Shown here piece by piece: positions 16,304 through 24,535 of a stretch of DNA of 64,000 nt. The stretch comes from Hyphomonas pacifica. GTDB lineage: Bacteria > Pseudomonadota > Alphaproteobacteria > Caulobacterales > Hyphomonadaceae. The DNA lies in NCBI RefSeq assembly GCF_000682675.1, contig NZ_AWFA01000002.1, positions 36,311-100,310 of the forward strand, written 5' to 3'. A model generated the notes under the pieces. That model searched no databases, had not been told where the DNA came from, and was given only the letters and a program-made list of their open reading frames with translations. The translations under genes were made by a program, and so were the position numbers. Each line of letters begins with the position of its first letter. Position 1 is the first letter of the stretch.

Positions 16304-17176
16304 ATGCTGACATCCCGTGCGCCAGCCAAGGTGAACCTTTACCTGCATGTGGGTCCCATTAAGCCGAATGGGCGACATCCGCTTGACTCGCTGGTTGTTT
16401 TCGCTGGCCCGGAGGCGGCTGACCTTGTGACGGCGGAGGCCGCTGAAGACCTAACTCTCAGCGTGTCCGGCCCGCGCGGCGAGGAGCTGGAGGCCGATGC
16501 CAGCAATCTGGTTCTTTGGGCCGCCGAAACCCTGAATGCCGCTGCTGGCACGCAACATGGCGCGCGCCTGCATCTTGAGAAGCATTTGCCGGTTGCTGCA
16601 GGAATTGGTGGCGGCTCAGCAGACGCTGGCGCCGCGCTACGTCTTCTGACGGAGCTGTGGGAAGCTGATGCGGCGCTGGCGCAGGAAATCGCGCCGCGGC
16701 TCGGCGGGGATGTGCCGGTTGCACTGATCGGCTGCACCGCGTTGATGCAAGGAGAAGGCGAACGGGTCAGCCCTGTCAGTGGCTTGCCGAAACTGCCCGC
16801 CATCCTGGTCAATCCGGGGCTGGATTGTCCAACCGGGCCGATCTTCCGGGCCTATGATGAAGCAGGGGGCGGCGATGGCTTTCGCGAGGTTTCCGCCCTG
16901 CCAGAGTTTGTGGATGCGCCAGCACTGATCGACTGGCTACGGGACCAACGGAATGACCTTCAGGCACCGGCTATTTCGAATGTACCTGCCATTGCGACTG
17001 TTCTGGAAACGCTCTCCGGCCTTGAAGGCGCGCGTCTTGTGCGGATGAGCGGTTCGGGCGCAACATGTTTTGCCCTGTTTGAGACACAGGGTGCCGCCAC
17101 GGCTGCCGAAGTCGTAATGTGTCAGGCGCGGCCGGATTGGTGGGTACGTGCGACCATACTGGGAGATGCGCGATGA
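16304..17176 (+). CDS. ispE: 4-diphosphocytidyl-2-C-methyl-D-erythritol kinase
   Basis: IspE phosphorylates the 2-hydroxyl of CDP-methylerythritol in the non-mevalonate isoprenoid pathway. The 290-residue protein begins SRAPAKVNLYLHVG, typical of IspE, and has the GHMP-kinase ATP loop LPVAAGIGGGSADAG at about 90-104. A C-terminal GHMP motif, RMSGSGATCFALF, is near 246. The stop overlaps the start of the next gene by four bases (ATGA). The nearby polyprenyl synthase gene uses products of the same pathway but is on the opposite strand. Confidence 0.95.
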   Translation: MLTSRAPAKVNLYLHVGPIKPNGRHPLDSLVVFAGPEAADLVTAEAAEDLTLSVSGPRGEELEADASNLVLWAAETLNAAAGTQHGARLHLEKHLPVAAGIGGGSADAGAALRLLTELWEADAALAQEIAPRLGGDVPVALIGCTALMQGEGERVSPVSGLPKLPAILVNPGLDCPTGPIFRAYDEAGGGDGFREVSALPEFVDAPALIDWLRDQRNDLQAPAISNVPAIATVLETLSGLEGARLVRMSGSGATCFALFETQGAATAAEVVMCQARPDWWVRATILGDAR

Positions 17177-18255
17177 ACTATCCGCTCGTCCTGTTTGCCG
17201 GGGGCTCAGTCGTCTCCTTCCTGCTGTGCGGGCTGGTAAAATATCTGCCTCTGCTGGATGCGCCAGATGGCGGGCGCAAGCAGCAGGCTGCGCCTGTCCC
17301 GCGTACGGGTGGGCTGGGTATCCTGCTGACGGTTTGCATCATTGTCGCCATTGGTGCGGCGGTCCACGGTCTTTTTCGCGAGGACGGCTCGTCATTCTGG
17401 AGAGTGGCTGGGGCCGTCGCGCTGGTGATCACGCCTTTTCTGATCGGATTTGCAGATGACTGGTTTGGCTTGCGCGCTCTGACCAAGCTTGGCCTGCTAC
17501 TGGTATGGGCTATCGCGGCTGCATCGCCATTTTTTCTATCCGGAACGTTCATGGGAGGTGTGACCGGCATTCTGGCTATCGGTTGGCTCATTGTAATCAC
17601 AAACGCTACGAACTTCATGGATGGATCAAACGGGCTTGCGATTGGGTCTTCCGGCCTCATGGTGCTTGGCTTGTTCCCTCTGTTTGCGGTGTCGATGATG
17701 TGTTGGGTCGCATGTCGGCCAGATCATGTGGGCGGCCTCGCCTTGCTGACGCAATTTGCTTTCTTTGGCGCGGTTGTGGGTTTCCTGTTCTGGAACATGC
17801 AGGGGGTGCTCTATGCCGGGGATTGCGGATCCCTCGGTGCGGGTGGCCTGTTCGGTTTGATGGGACTCTATCTCGTCTCTGCCAGCATGGAGGGGCTGCG
17901 CGCGGCGCTGTTCTCCCTCACGCTATGCCTGCCATTTCTGGTCGATGTGCTTTTGACTTTGGCATGGCGGAGCCTGAAGCGGCGAAACCTGCTCGTGGCC
18001 CATACAGATCACGCTTATCAGCGTCTCCGGGCCAAAGGGTGGGGCCATGTCAAAGCGGCGCTCGTCTGGTGGGGCATGACGGTGGTCTGCATGGTTGCAG
18101 CGACCTTTACACTGTTCTTCGAGATGCAGGTGAGAGGGGGGGGGCAGGCCGCTTATGTCCCATTGCTGCAGGCAGGCGTTTTGGCGGGTCTGACAGGGCT
18201 TGGTCTAGGGCTTTGGCTATGGGAGCGATCCCGGCCGATCAGTAAGCGCGGCTGA
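17173..18255 (+). CDS. WecA/MraY-family polyprenyl-phosphate sugar-phosphate transferase
   Basis: This 360-residue multi-pass membrane protein has the signatures of transferases that move an N-acetylhexosamine-1-phosphate from a UDP-sugar to undecaprenyl phosphate. These are FADDWFG (about 93-99), NATNFMDGSNG (about 148-158) and AGDCGSLGAGG (about 215-225). The start at 17173 overlaps the ispE stop; a start 18 codons earlier would lie inside ispE. It would initiate O-antigen, exopolysaccharide or holdfast-type polysaccharide. True MraY usually sits in the mur/fts cluster, which is absent here. Its 3' end overlaps the converging gene by 17 bases. Confidence 0.85.
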   Translation: MNYPLVLFAGGSVVSFLLCGLVKYLPLLDAPDGGRKQQAAPVPRTGGLGILLTVCIIVAIGAAVHGLFREDGSSFWRVAGAVALVITPFLIGFADDWFGLRALTKLGLLLVWAIAAASPFFLSGTFMGGVTGILAIGWLIVITNATNFMDGSNGLAIGSSGLMVLGLFPLFAVSMMCWVACRPDHVGGLALLTQFAFFGAVVGFLFWNMQGVLYAGDCGSLGAGGLFGLMGLYLVSASMEGLRAALFSLTLCLPFLVDVLLTLAWRSLKRRNLLVAHTDHAYQRLRAKGWGHVKAALVWWGMTVVCMVAATFTLFFEMQVRGGGQAAYVPLLQAGVLAGLTGLGLGLWLWERSRPISKRG

Positions 18256-19252
18256 CGCAGAAATCTGCGAGATCTTCCAGTGCTTCGCGATAGGGCGTAT
18301 CCGGCAGGGTGCGCAGCGCGCTTTTCGCCAGACCGGCATAGGCTTCCGCCTCTTGAACCGTGGCCTCGGCTGCACCGGTTGCGCGGATCAGGTGAACGGC
18401 ATGGGCCAGATCTGATTCTTCCTGCGTATCCGGGTTCATGGCCTTTTCCCAGAACTCCCGGTCTTCATCAGAGCCCCGGCGCTTGGCGATGATCACAGGC
18501 AAGGTGATTTTACACTCGCGGAAGTCATCGCCGACGGATTTGCCGATCACAGACGTCGTGCCACCATAATCCAGCACATCATCAATGATCTGGAAGGCCA
18601 GCCCGAGATTCTTGCCATAGGTCGCCAGCGCATGAGCGTACTGGTCTCCAACGGCAGACATCGCGCCTGTTTCAGCCGCCGCTTCAAACAGGGCGCCCGT
18701 CTTGGCTTCTACAATGGCCAGGTAATCTTCAGTCGGCAGCTCGCCAGACTGCATGGCGGCCAGCTGGCGGACTTCGCCTTCGGCAATAATGGTAGACGCC
18801 GTGGCCAGCCGGTTCAGAATGTCCAGACTGTTGGCTTCGACCAGCAAATTGAAGGCGCGGGCGAACAGGAAGTCCCCCACCAGGATGGAGGCCTTGTTGC
18901 CCCAGATGGCTTTTGCGGCGGGCTTGCCGCGTCGCAGGTCGCTTTCGTCGACGACATCATCATGCAGCAGGGTGGCCGTGTGGATGAACTCTACAGCGGC
19001 GGCCAGAGCATGGGTTGCCGAGTTGGCCTTGCCCACGGCGTGGGCAGCAATCAGCGTGATCAGCGGGCGCAGCCTCTTGCCGCCTGCAGAGACGATATAG
19101 CCGGACAGGTCAGGAATGATGGCGACAGGGCTGGCGGCCCGTTGAGCCAGCAGTGCCTCGACTGCCGCAAGGTCTTCGGACACCAGCGTTTGCATCCGCT
19201 CCACAATGGAACCGATGGCCGCTTTGCCTTTTGGCTTGGGCGAAAGGGTCAC
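18239..19252 (-). CDS. ispB: Polyprenyl diphosphate synthase (ubiquinone side chain)
   Basis: This prenyltransferase extends farnesyl diphosphate with isopentenyl units, most likely to make the octa- or decaprenyl tail of ubiquinone. The 337-residue protein shows the first aspartate-rich motif in LLHDDVVDESDLRRG (about 95-109) and the second in FQIIDDVLDY. The motif GGKRLRP is at about 57-63. Chain length is set by residues upstream of the first motif and cannot be fixed by eye. It is transcribed alone, converging on the glycosyltransferase gene with a 17-base overlap. Confidence 0.92.
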   Translation of the reverse strand: MTLSPKPKGKAAIGSIVERMQTLVSEDLAAVEALLAQRAASPVAIIPDLSGYIVSAGGKRLRPLITLIAAHAVGKANSATHALAAAVEFIHTATLLHDDVVDESDLRRGKPAAKAIWGNKASILVGDFLFARAFNLLVEANSLDILNRLATASTIIAEGEVRQLAAMQSGELPTEDYLAIVEAKTGALFEAAAETGAMSAVGDQYAHALATYGKNLGLAFQIIDDVLDYGGTTSVIGKSVGDDFRECKITLPVIIAKRRGSDEDREFWEKAMNPDTQEESDLAHAVHLIRATGAAEATVQEAEAYAGLAKSALRTLPDTPYREALEDLADFCVSRAY

Positions 19253-19418
19253 GTTTTGAAGGCTCCTGTCCTATATGCAGTGCTTCCGGAAATATACTTA
19301 GGCGCGATGGGCTTCAAGCTCGACGTGGCAGCGGGCCGCAGGTTGACCTATATCTGTTATGGTACGGCAGCCTTGCCTATGCGACAGTTACAGCAAATGA
19401 GCCTTGGGAGAGAAACGC

Positions 19419-19904
19419 ATGAGAATTCTGATTGGACTGTCCGCCGCCTTGCTTCTGGCAGCATGTACAACAACCACGCCCTATGGCCCGGCAGCCAAGG
19501 CCGGTGCGGATGGATACACAACCCAACAGATTGAGACGAACCGCTTCCAGATCGCCTATACTGATAGTGATCCACGTCGCGCGCGTGACTATGCGCTGCT
19601 ACGCGCGGCTGAACTGACATTGCTGGAAGGCGGGGACTGGTTCGAAGTTGTCAGCGGCTATACCGATGTGGCGCAGGAGCCGCGCAGCCGGTCCTCCGTA
19701 TCGATTGGCGGCGGCACGGGATCCTATGGTCGCAGCAGTAGTGTCGGTGTGGGCGTCGGGATCGGCCTTCCGCTTGGCGGCAGTACGGGAGGTACGGTTA
19801 CGGAAGTGCTGGAAATCGTAACAGGCACAGGCGAAAAGCCGGATAACCCGAATGCCTATGATGCCCGTTCTGTCGAGATCAATCTGCGAAGTGCGATGCA
19901 ATAA
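19419..19904 (+). CDS. Small envelope lipoprotein, resembles CC0125/CC1285 family
   Basis: The 161-residue product starts at ATG 19419 after GGGAGAGAAACGC, with lipobox LAAC (C16). The mature part contains the pattern YALLRAAELTLLEGGDWFEVV (split at about residue 70), which I associate with the Caulobacter CC0125/CC1285 lipoprotein family. A glycine/serine-rich segment follows (about 95-130). The stop shares one base with the next start, and three genes are coupled this way. The function is not known. Confidence 0.72.
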   Translation: MRILIGLSAALLLAACTTTTPYGPAAKAGADGYTTQQIETNRFQIAYTDSDPRRARDYALLRAAELTLLEGGDWFEVVSGYTDVAQEPRSRSSVSIGGGTGSYGRSSSVGVGVGIGLPLGGSTGGTVTEVLEIVTGTGEKPDNPNAYDARSVEINLRSAMQ

Positions 19905-20110
19905 TGGAAGAAGTTTTCCGGACCAATGACATGGTCAAGCTGAGCTATATCGAGCATCTGCTACAGGAAGCCGGTATCCGCTATTTCATTGCGGATCAGC
20001 ACATTTCCGCTGTGGAGGGTAATATTGGCGCTTTTCCCCGTCGCGTAATGGTACCGGAAGAGCTGAAGGCTCAGGCTGAGGCTGCCCTCGCAGAGGTAGA
20101 GCGCGGCTAG
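19904..20110 (+). CDS. DUF2007-type small protein
   Basis: This 68-residue soluble protein has the DUF2007 pattern: EEVFRTNDMVKLSYIEHLL, then residues predicting a small alpha/beta fold ending in PRRVMVPEEL. The family is annotated as putative signal-transducing proteins and resembles PII-like folds, with no proven activity. Its start overlaps the lipoprotein stop (TAATG) and its stop overlaps the next GTG start, so translation is probably coupled. Confidence 0.78.
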   Translation: MEEVFRTNDMVKLSYIEHLLQEAGIRYFIADQHISAVEGNIGAFPRRVMVPEELKAQAEAALAEVERG

Positions 20111-20838
20111 TGCGCGGCATTACAGAGGATACTGTCTATCAGGGGCGGGTGAAACTGTTCCAGCCGGAGAAGGGGTTCCGGGCAGGGACAGATTCGTTGA
20201 TGCTGGCGGCTGCGCTGCCGGAAAAACCGCAAGGCCACGCCCTTGAGGTTGGCTGCGGATGCGGCGGCGCGCTGATGACGGCAGCCTTCCGTTTGCCGGG
20301 TGTCACATTCACCGGGATTGATATTGATGATGGCATGTCTTCTCTGGCCAGGCAGGCGGCTGATGCCAACAATTTCACAGACCGCGTAAGCGTCGAGACG
20401 AGCGATGCTGGCCTCTGGGTGCGTGGCAAGGAAAACCGGTTTGATCTCGTCTTCTCCAATCCCCCTTATTTCCAGCCGGGACGCATTACCGCGCCGGGCG
20501 AAGGCAAGCAGGTCGCCTATCTGGAATCCCTCAGCCTGGAGAGCTGGATCAAGGCGATGGCCTTTGCCGCCAGGCCGCGTGCCCCGTTGGTCATAATCCA
20601 CCGCGCGGCTGAACTAGCGCGTATCCTGTCCGTCTTTGAGCGTCAGACCGGCGATATTACGGTTCTGCCCATCGCGTCAAAGCAGCGTGAGGAGGCCCGG
20701 CGTGTTCTGGTGCGGGGGCGAAAGGGCCTGAAGCGCGGGCCGGTCAGGCTGCTGGCGCCGTTGGTGACGCATCAGGAAGACGGCACATCCAGTGCGGCTC
20801 TGGAGGCCATTCGGCGCGGCCTGCCGATCGCCTGGTAG
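20110..20838 (+). CDS. tRNA1(Val) (adenine-N6)-methyltransferase-like, TrmN6/YfiC family
   Basis: The 242-residue product starts with GTG at 20110, overlapping the previous stop. It has the S-adenosylmethionine motif LEVGCGCGGA (about 39-48) and the N6-adenine methyltransferase motif NPPY (about 117-120). The N-terminal VKLFQPEKGFRAGTDSLML is characteristic of the YfiC/TrmN6 group, which methylates A37 of tRNA-Val. Other substrates, such as protein glutamine or rRNA, are possible in distant members. It is the last of three coupled genes. Confidence 0.8.
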   Translation: MRGITEDTVYQGRVKLFQPEKGFRAGTDSLMLAAALPEKPQGHALEVGCGCGGALMTAAFRLPGVTFTGIDIDDGMSSLARQAADANNFTDRVSVETSDAGLWVRGKENRFDLVFSNPPYFQPGRITAPGEGKQVAYLESLSLESWIKAMAFAARPRAPLVIIHRAAELARILSVFERQTGDITVLPIASKQREEARRVLVRGRKGLKRGPVRLLAPLVTHQEDGTSSAALEAIRRGLPIAW

Positions 20839-20915
20839 CGAATTATCTTGGGCCCTCGGCGATCCGGGCGTATCGTGCGGCATGTGAGCGTAGGGCGCTT
20901 GTAAAGGAGGTGGCC

Positions 20916-21053
20916 ATGTTCGGCCTCTTGTTCTGGGCCTTTCTGATCTTCGGCGTCATTGTCGCCGCCCTTGGCCATGCCGGTTTTTATCGGGCGGTGA
21001 CGGGGCGGGGCAGCGGATCGAATGATAACGAGGAATCCCGCGGCATGTTCTGA
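20916..21053 (+). CDS. 45-residue single-pass membrane microprotein
   Basis: ATG 20916 follows a strong AAAGGAGG ribosome site 6-7 bases upstream. The 45-codon frame encodes one hydrophobic helix (residues 2-21, FGLLFWAFLIFGVIVAALG), then a short polar, acidic tail (SGSNDNEESRG). The good ribosome site and clear membrane helix argue that it is real. It lies in the gap between trmN6-like and glyQ. The function is unknown. Confidence 0.6.
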   Translation: MFGLLFWAFLIFGVIVAALGHAGFYRAVTGRGSGSNDNEESRGMF

Positions 21054-21126
21054 TCGCATTGCCGCGCTTGCGTCACTCCGCGGCCAGCTGTAACCCCGCA
21101 CGGAACCATATTTCCGGATCAGAGCC

Positions 21127-22029
21127 ATGACTGCACCCGAAGCGAAATCCAAACCGAAATCCTTTCAGGACATTATTCTGAGGCTGCAGAATTACTGGGC
21201 CGCACAGGGCTGCGCGATCCTGCAGCCCTATGACATGGAAGTCGGCGCCGGTACGCTTCACCCGGCAACTGTGCTGCGTGCGCTGGGGCCCAAGGAATGG
21301 CGCGCCGCCTATGTGCAGCCCTCCCGCCGCCCGAAGGATGCGCGCTATGGTGAAAACCCGAACCGTCTTGGCCACTATTATCAGTATCAGGTGATCCTGA
21401 AGCCGAACCCGGCGAATCTGCAAGATCTTTACCTCGAAAGCCTCTACGAGATCGGCATCGAGCCGACGGTGCACGACATCCGTTTCGTGGAAGACGATTG
21501 GGAGAACCCGACCGTCGGGGCCTGGGGCCTCGGCTGGGAAGTCTGGTGCGACGGCATGGAAGTCAGCCAGTACACCTATTTCCAGCAGGTTGGCGGGCTG
21601 GATGTGTTCCCGGTCTCCGGCGAGCTGACCTATGGCCTCGAACGCCTCGCCATGTATGTGTTCGGCGTCGATAATGTCTACGATCTGCCATTCAACGATC
21701 CGGAAAGCGATGTGCCACTAACCTATGGCGACGTGTTCCTCGAAAACGAGAAACAGCAATCGGCCTTCAATTTCGAGCATTCCGATGTCGAAATGCTGAA
21801 GCGCTGGTTTGCCGATTGCGAGAACCAGTCCAATGCGCTGCGCGAAGCGGGAAAGCCGCTACCGGCCTATGACTACGCCCTCAAAGCGTCCCACACCTTC
21901 AACCTGATCGACGCGCGCGGCGCCATCAGCCCGACCGAGCGTCAGGCCTATATCGCCCGCGTCCGAGACCTCGCCCGCGGCGCTGCGGCCCAGTGGGCCG
22001 AACAGGAAGAGGCCCGGGCGGGCGCTTGA
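21127..22029 (+). CDS. glyQ: Glycine--tRNA ligase alpha subunit
   Basis: GlyQ is the catalytic, aminoacylating subunit of the bacterial tetrameric glycyl-tRNA synthetase. The 300-residue protein shows the family start [20 protein letters not shown] and the conserved block [14 protein letters not shown] and [17 protein letters not shown] (class II core). Its gene is followed by glyS 54 bases downstream, as expected for the alpha2-beta2 enzyme. Confidence 0.97.
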   Translation: MTAPEAKSKPKSFQDIILRLQNYWAAQGCAILQPYDMEVGAGTLHPATVLRALGPKEWRAAYVQPSRRPKDARYGENPNRLGHYYQYQVILKPNPANLQDLYLESLYEIGIEPTVHDIRFVEDDWENPTVGAWGLGWEVWCDGMEVSQYTYFQQVGGLDVFPVSGELTYGLERLAMYVFGVDNVYDLPFNDPESDVPLTYGDVFLENEKQQSAFNFEHSDVEMLKRWFADCENQSNALREAGKPLPAYDYALKASHTFNLIDARGAISPTERQAYIARVRDLARGAAAQWAEQEEARAGA

Positions 22030-22083
22030 TCCCCATATTTCACCCCATGAACCGAACACCGAATTCTCAGGCTGGACCCCATA

Positions 22084-24333
22084 ATGGCTGAGCTGCTTCT
22101 TGAAATCTTCTCCGAGGAAATCCCCGCGCGCATGCAGGCGAAGGCCGAGAGCGATCTCGGCGCGGCGCTGGAAAAGGCGCTGGGCGAAGCGGGCCTCAGC
22201 TGGTCTGCGCTGGAGACGGCCTCCGGGCCGCGCCGCCTGACCGTGTTCGTGGACGGCCTGACGGATCGCTCCGCCGATGTGAAGGAAGAGCGCAAGGGCC
22301 CGAAAGTCGGCGCGCCGGAGAAGGCCGTCGAAGGCTTCCTGCGCGGCGCTGGCCTCAGCGACATCAGCCAGGCCGAAGTCCGTTCCGACCCGAAGAAGGG
22401 CGACTTCTATGTCGCCGTGATCGAGACGCCGGGTCGTGATGCGAAAGATATTATTGCAGAAGCCGTTCCGGCTATCATTCGCGGCTTCCACTGGCCGAAA
22501 TCCATGCGCTGGGGCGCGGGAGAGCTGCGCTGGGTGCGTCCGCTGCAGCGCATCACCTGCGTGCTGGACGGGCAGGTCGTGCCCTTCGATGTTGATGGCC
22601 TGGCCAGCGGCAACGAGACAGAAGGCCACCGCGTGCATGGCCGCGGGCCCTACACCGTCACCGGACGCAAGGATTATGAAGCCCAGCTGAGCGGCGCAGG
22701 TCATGTGAAACTGACGCGCGATGAGCGCCGTCAGGTGATCCTGGACGGCATTGAGAAAGTCTGCGCCGAAGCGAGCCTCGAATGGATTGAAGACAAGGGC
22801 CTTCTGGAAGAGGTTGTAGGCCTCGCCGAATGGCCGGTCGTCGTGCTCGGCAATATGGACCCGGACTTCCTGACCCTGCCGCCGGAAGTGATCCAGCTGT
22901 CCATGCGCACGCACCAGAAATACTTCGCGGTGAACGACAAGAAGACGGGCAAGCTCGCGCCGAACTTCATTGTCGTGGCGAACATTGACGCGGCTGATGG
23001 CGGCAAGAAGCTGGCCGAGGGCAATTCCCGCGTCCTGTCTGCGCGTCTTGATGATGCGCGCTTCTTCTGGGATCTCGACAAGGCGAAGCCGCTGGAAGAG
23101 ATGGCGGAGAAACTGTCCACGATTGCCTTCAAGGCAGAGCTGGGCTCGCTGGGCGACAAGGTTGAGCGCGTGGCGGCGCTGGCCCGCGAACTCGCCCCGA
23201 AAGTGGGCGCCGATCCGGACCTGGCCGAGCGCGCCGCACGTCTCGCCAAGGCAGACCTCGTGTCGGAAATGGTCGGCGAATTCCCGGAACTGCAGGGCGT
23301 GATGGGCCGCTATTATGCGCTGGAAGCGGGTGAGCCGGAAGCCGTGGCCGATGCGATCCGCGATCACTACAAGCCGCAGGGCCCGAGCGACACTGTGCCA
23401 ACCGACCCGGTAGGCATCGCCGTCGCCCTCGCCGACAAGCTCGACACGCTGGTCGGCTTCTGGGCGATTGATGAGAAACCGACTGGCTCAAAAGACCCGT
23501 TTGCTCTTCGCAGGGCGGCGCTGGGCGTGGTTCGGATTGTATTGGACAATGGGATTCGACTAAGACTTCGCAGTGAATCTGCGAGTCACTCTATCCACGT
23601 CATTTTGACGATTCTTCAAAATGCGGCTGCAGAACTTGAGAACGGCGATGTCAAAGTTCGCGAGCTCAGAGAACTTGTAAAATCAGGTGCGTTTGATCGC
23701 GCGGAGAAGACTCTTAAAGAAATCAAAGTGCAAGAGTCTCAGCCATCACAGTCGCGCAAAGACAAAGAAATTAACGAGCTGCTTCGGTCGACTGAAGGCT
23801 GGCACAATGACCTCCTCTCTTTCTTCGCAGACCGCCTGAAGCAATACCTGCGCGACCAAGGCCAGCGCCATGATCTGATCGACGCCGTGTTCGCGCTCGG
23901 TGAGGACGATCTGGTACTCATCACGCGCCGCGTTGAAGCGCTGGGGGCGTTCCTGGATACTGAAGACGGCGCAAACCTGCTCGCAGGCTACAAGCGCGCG
24001 GCGAACATCCTGCGCGCCGAAGAGAAGAAGGGCGAACTGCCTGAAAACCTCTCCGTCAATGCTGACCTCATCGCCAAGGGCCCGGCAGAGGAGCAGGCCC
24101 TCGCCAAGGCGCTGACCGAGGTCCAGGCCGCCATCGAAACGCCGCTTGAGAAGGAAGACTTCACCGGTGCCATGGCCGAGCTGGCCAAACTGCGCGGGCC
24201 GGTCGATGCGTTCTTTGAGGGCGTGATGGTGAATGATGACGATGCCGCCGTACGCGCGAATCGCCTCGCTTTGCTCACACAAATCCGCGACACGCTGCAC
24301 CGCGTGGCGGATTTCTCACGGATAGACGGCTGA
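22084..24333 (+). CDS. glyS: Glycine--tRNA ligase beta subunit with internal insertion
   Basis: GlyS supplies tRNA recognition to the alpha2-beta2 glycyl-tRNA synthetase. The 749-residue protein starts MAELLLEIFSEEIPARM, typical of the family, and carries SMRTHQKYFAV and DPFALRRAALGVVRIV. The C-terminal anticodon-binding part is normal (LLSFFADRLKQYLRDQG onward). Residues of about 497-576 have no counterpart in relatives I remember, where the strand before this point leads directly into the SFF(A/H)DRLK helix. The protein is about 50-60 residues longer than usual, and the frame is intact. Confidence 0.95.
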   Translation: MAELLLEIFSEEIPARMQAKAESDLGAALEKALGEAGLSWSALETASGPRRLTVFVDGLTDRSADVKEERKGPKVGAPEKAVEGFLRGAGLSDISQAEVRSDPKKGDFYVAVIETPGRDAKDIIAEAVPAIIRGFHWPKSMRWGAGELRWVRPLQRITCVLDGQVVPFDVDGLASGNETEGHRVHGRGPYTVTGRKDYEAQLSGAGHVKLTRDERRQVILDGIEKVCAEASLEWIEDKGLLEEVVGLAEWPVVVLGNMDPDFLTLPPEVIQLSMRTHQKYFAVNDKKTGKLAPNFIVVANIDAADGGKKLAEGNSRVLSARLDDARFFWDLDKAKPLEEMAEKLSTIAFKAELGSLGDKVERVAALARELAPKVGADPDLAERAARLAKADLVSEMVGEFPELQGVMGRYYALEAGEPEAVADAIRDHYKPQGPSDTVPTDPVGIAVALADKLDTLVGFWAIDEKPTGSKDPFALRRAALGVVRIVLDNGIRLRLRSESASHSIHVILTILQNAAAELENGDVKVRELRELVKSGAFDRAEKTLKEIKVQESQPSQSRKDKEINELLRSTEGWHNDLLSFFADRLKQYLRDQGQRHDLIDAVFALGEDDLVLITRRVEALGAFLDTEDGANLLAGYKRAANILRAEEKKGELPENLSVNADLIAKGPAEEQALAKALTEVQAAIETPLEKEDFTGAMAELAKLRGPVDAFFEGVMVNDDDAAVRANRLALLTQIRDTLHRVADFSRIDG
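23572..23811 (+). other. Low-GC in-frame insertion within glyS
   Basis: These 80 codons have 47 percent GC (113 of 240 bases), against about 63 percent in a sampled flanking line. They encode a charged, coiled-coil-like segment (KVRELRELVKSG, RKDKEINELLRS) between two conserved blocks. The drop in GC begins slightly earlier, near 23,500. The boundaries are estimated from the remembered family pattern. Confidence 0.55.
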
Positions 24334-24392
24334 TCTCGGTTAAGCCCGCAGCGGTGCTGTCCCAGTGTGGAACGGCGCTTTTGCCTGCAATA

Positions 24393-24458
24393 GCGCCAAT
24401 GTGTCACAAACAACGTTGTCACACCTCCAGTGCCCTATCGGACACTGGCCAATGGCGC
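24393..24458 (+). promoter_or_regulatory. Structured leader/dyads upstream of ppdK
   Basis: An outer pair GCGCCA (24393-24398) and TGGCGC (24453-24458) encloses a 9-bp stem with one mismatch (24427-24435 with 24440-24448, loop TATC). Between them is the palindrome ACAACGTTGT (24410-24419), flanked by direct repeats of TGTCACA. This could be a folded mRNA leader or regulator sites for ppdK. It matches no riboswitch class that I know. Confidence 0.35.
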
Positions 24459-24535
24459 TGCAATGCAGCATAGGAATTGCAAATCGCCCCGGGGTAAGCT
24501 CAGGGGACACAGACATGTATCGGAAGGCAGAATTC

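Noticed and set aside
21859..23367. A 502-codon antisense frame across glyQ and glyS
   Set aside because: Shadow of the two synthetase genes, which are certain.
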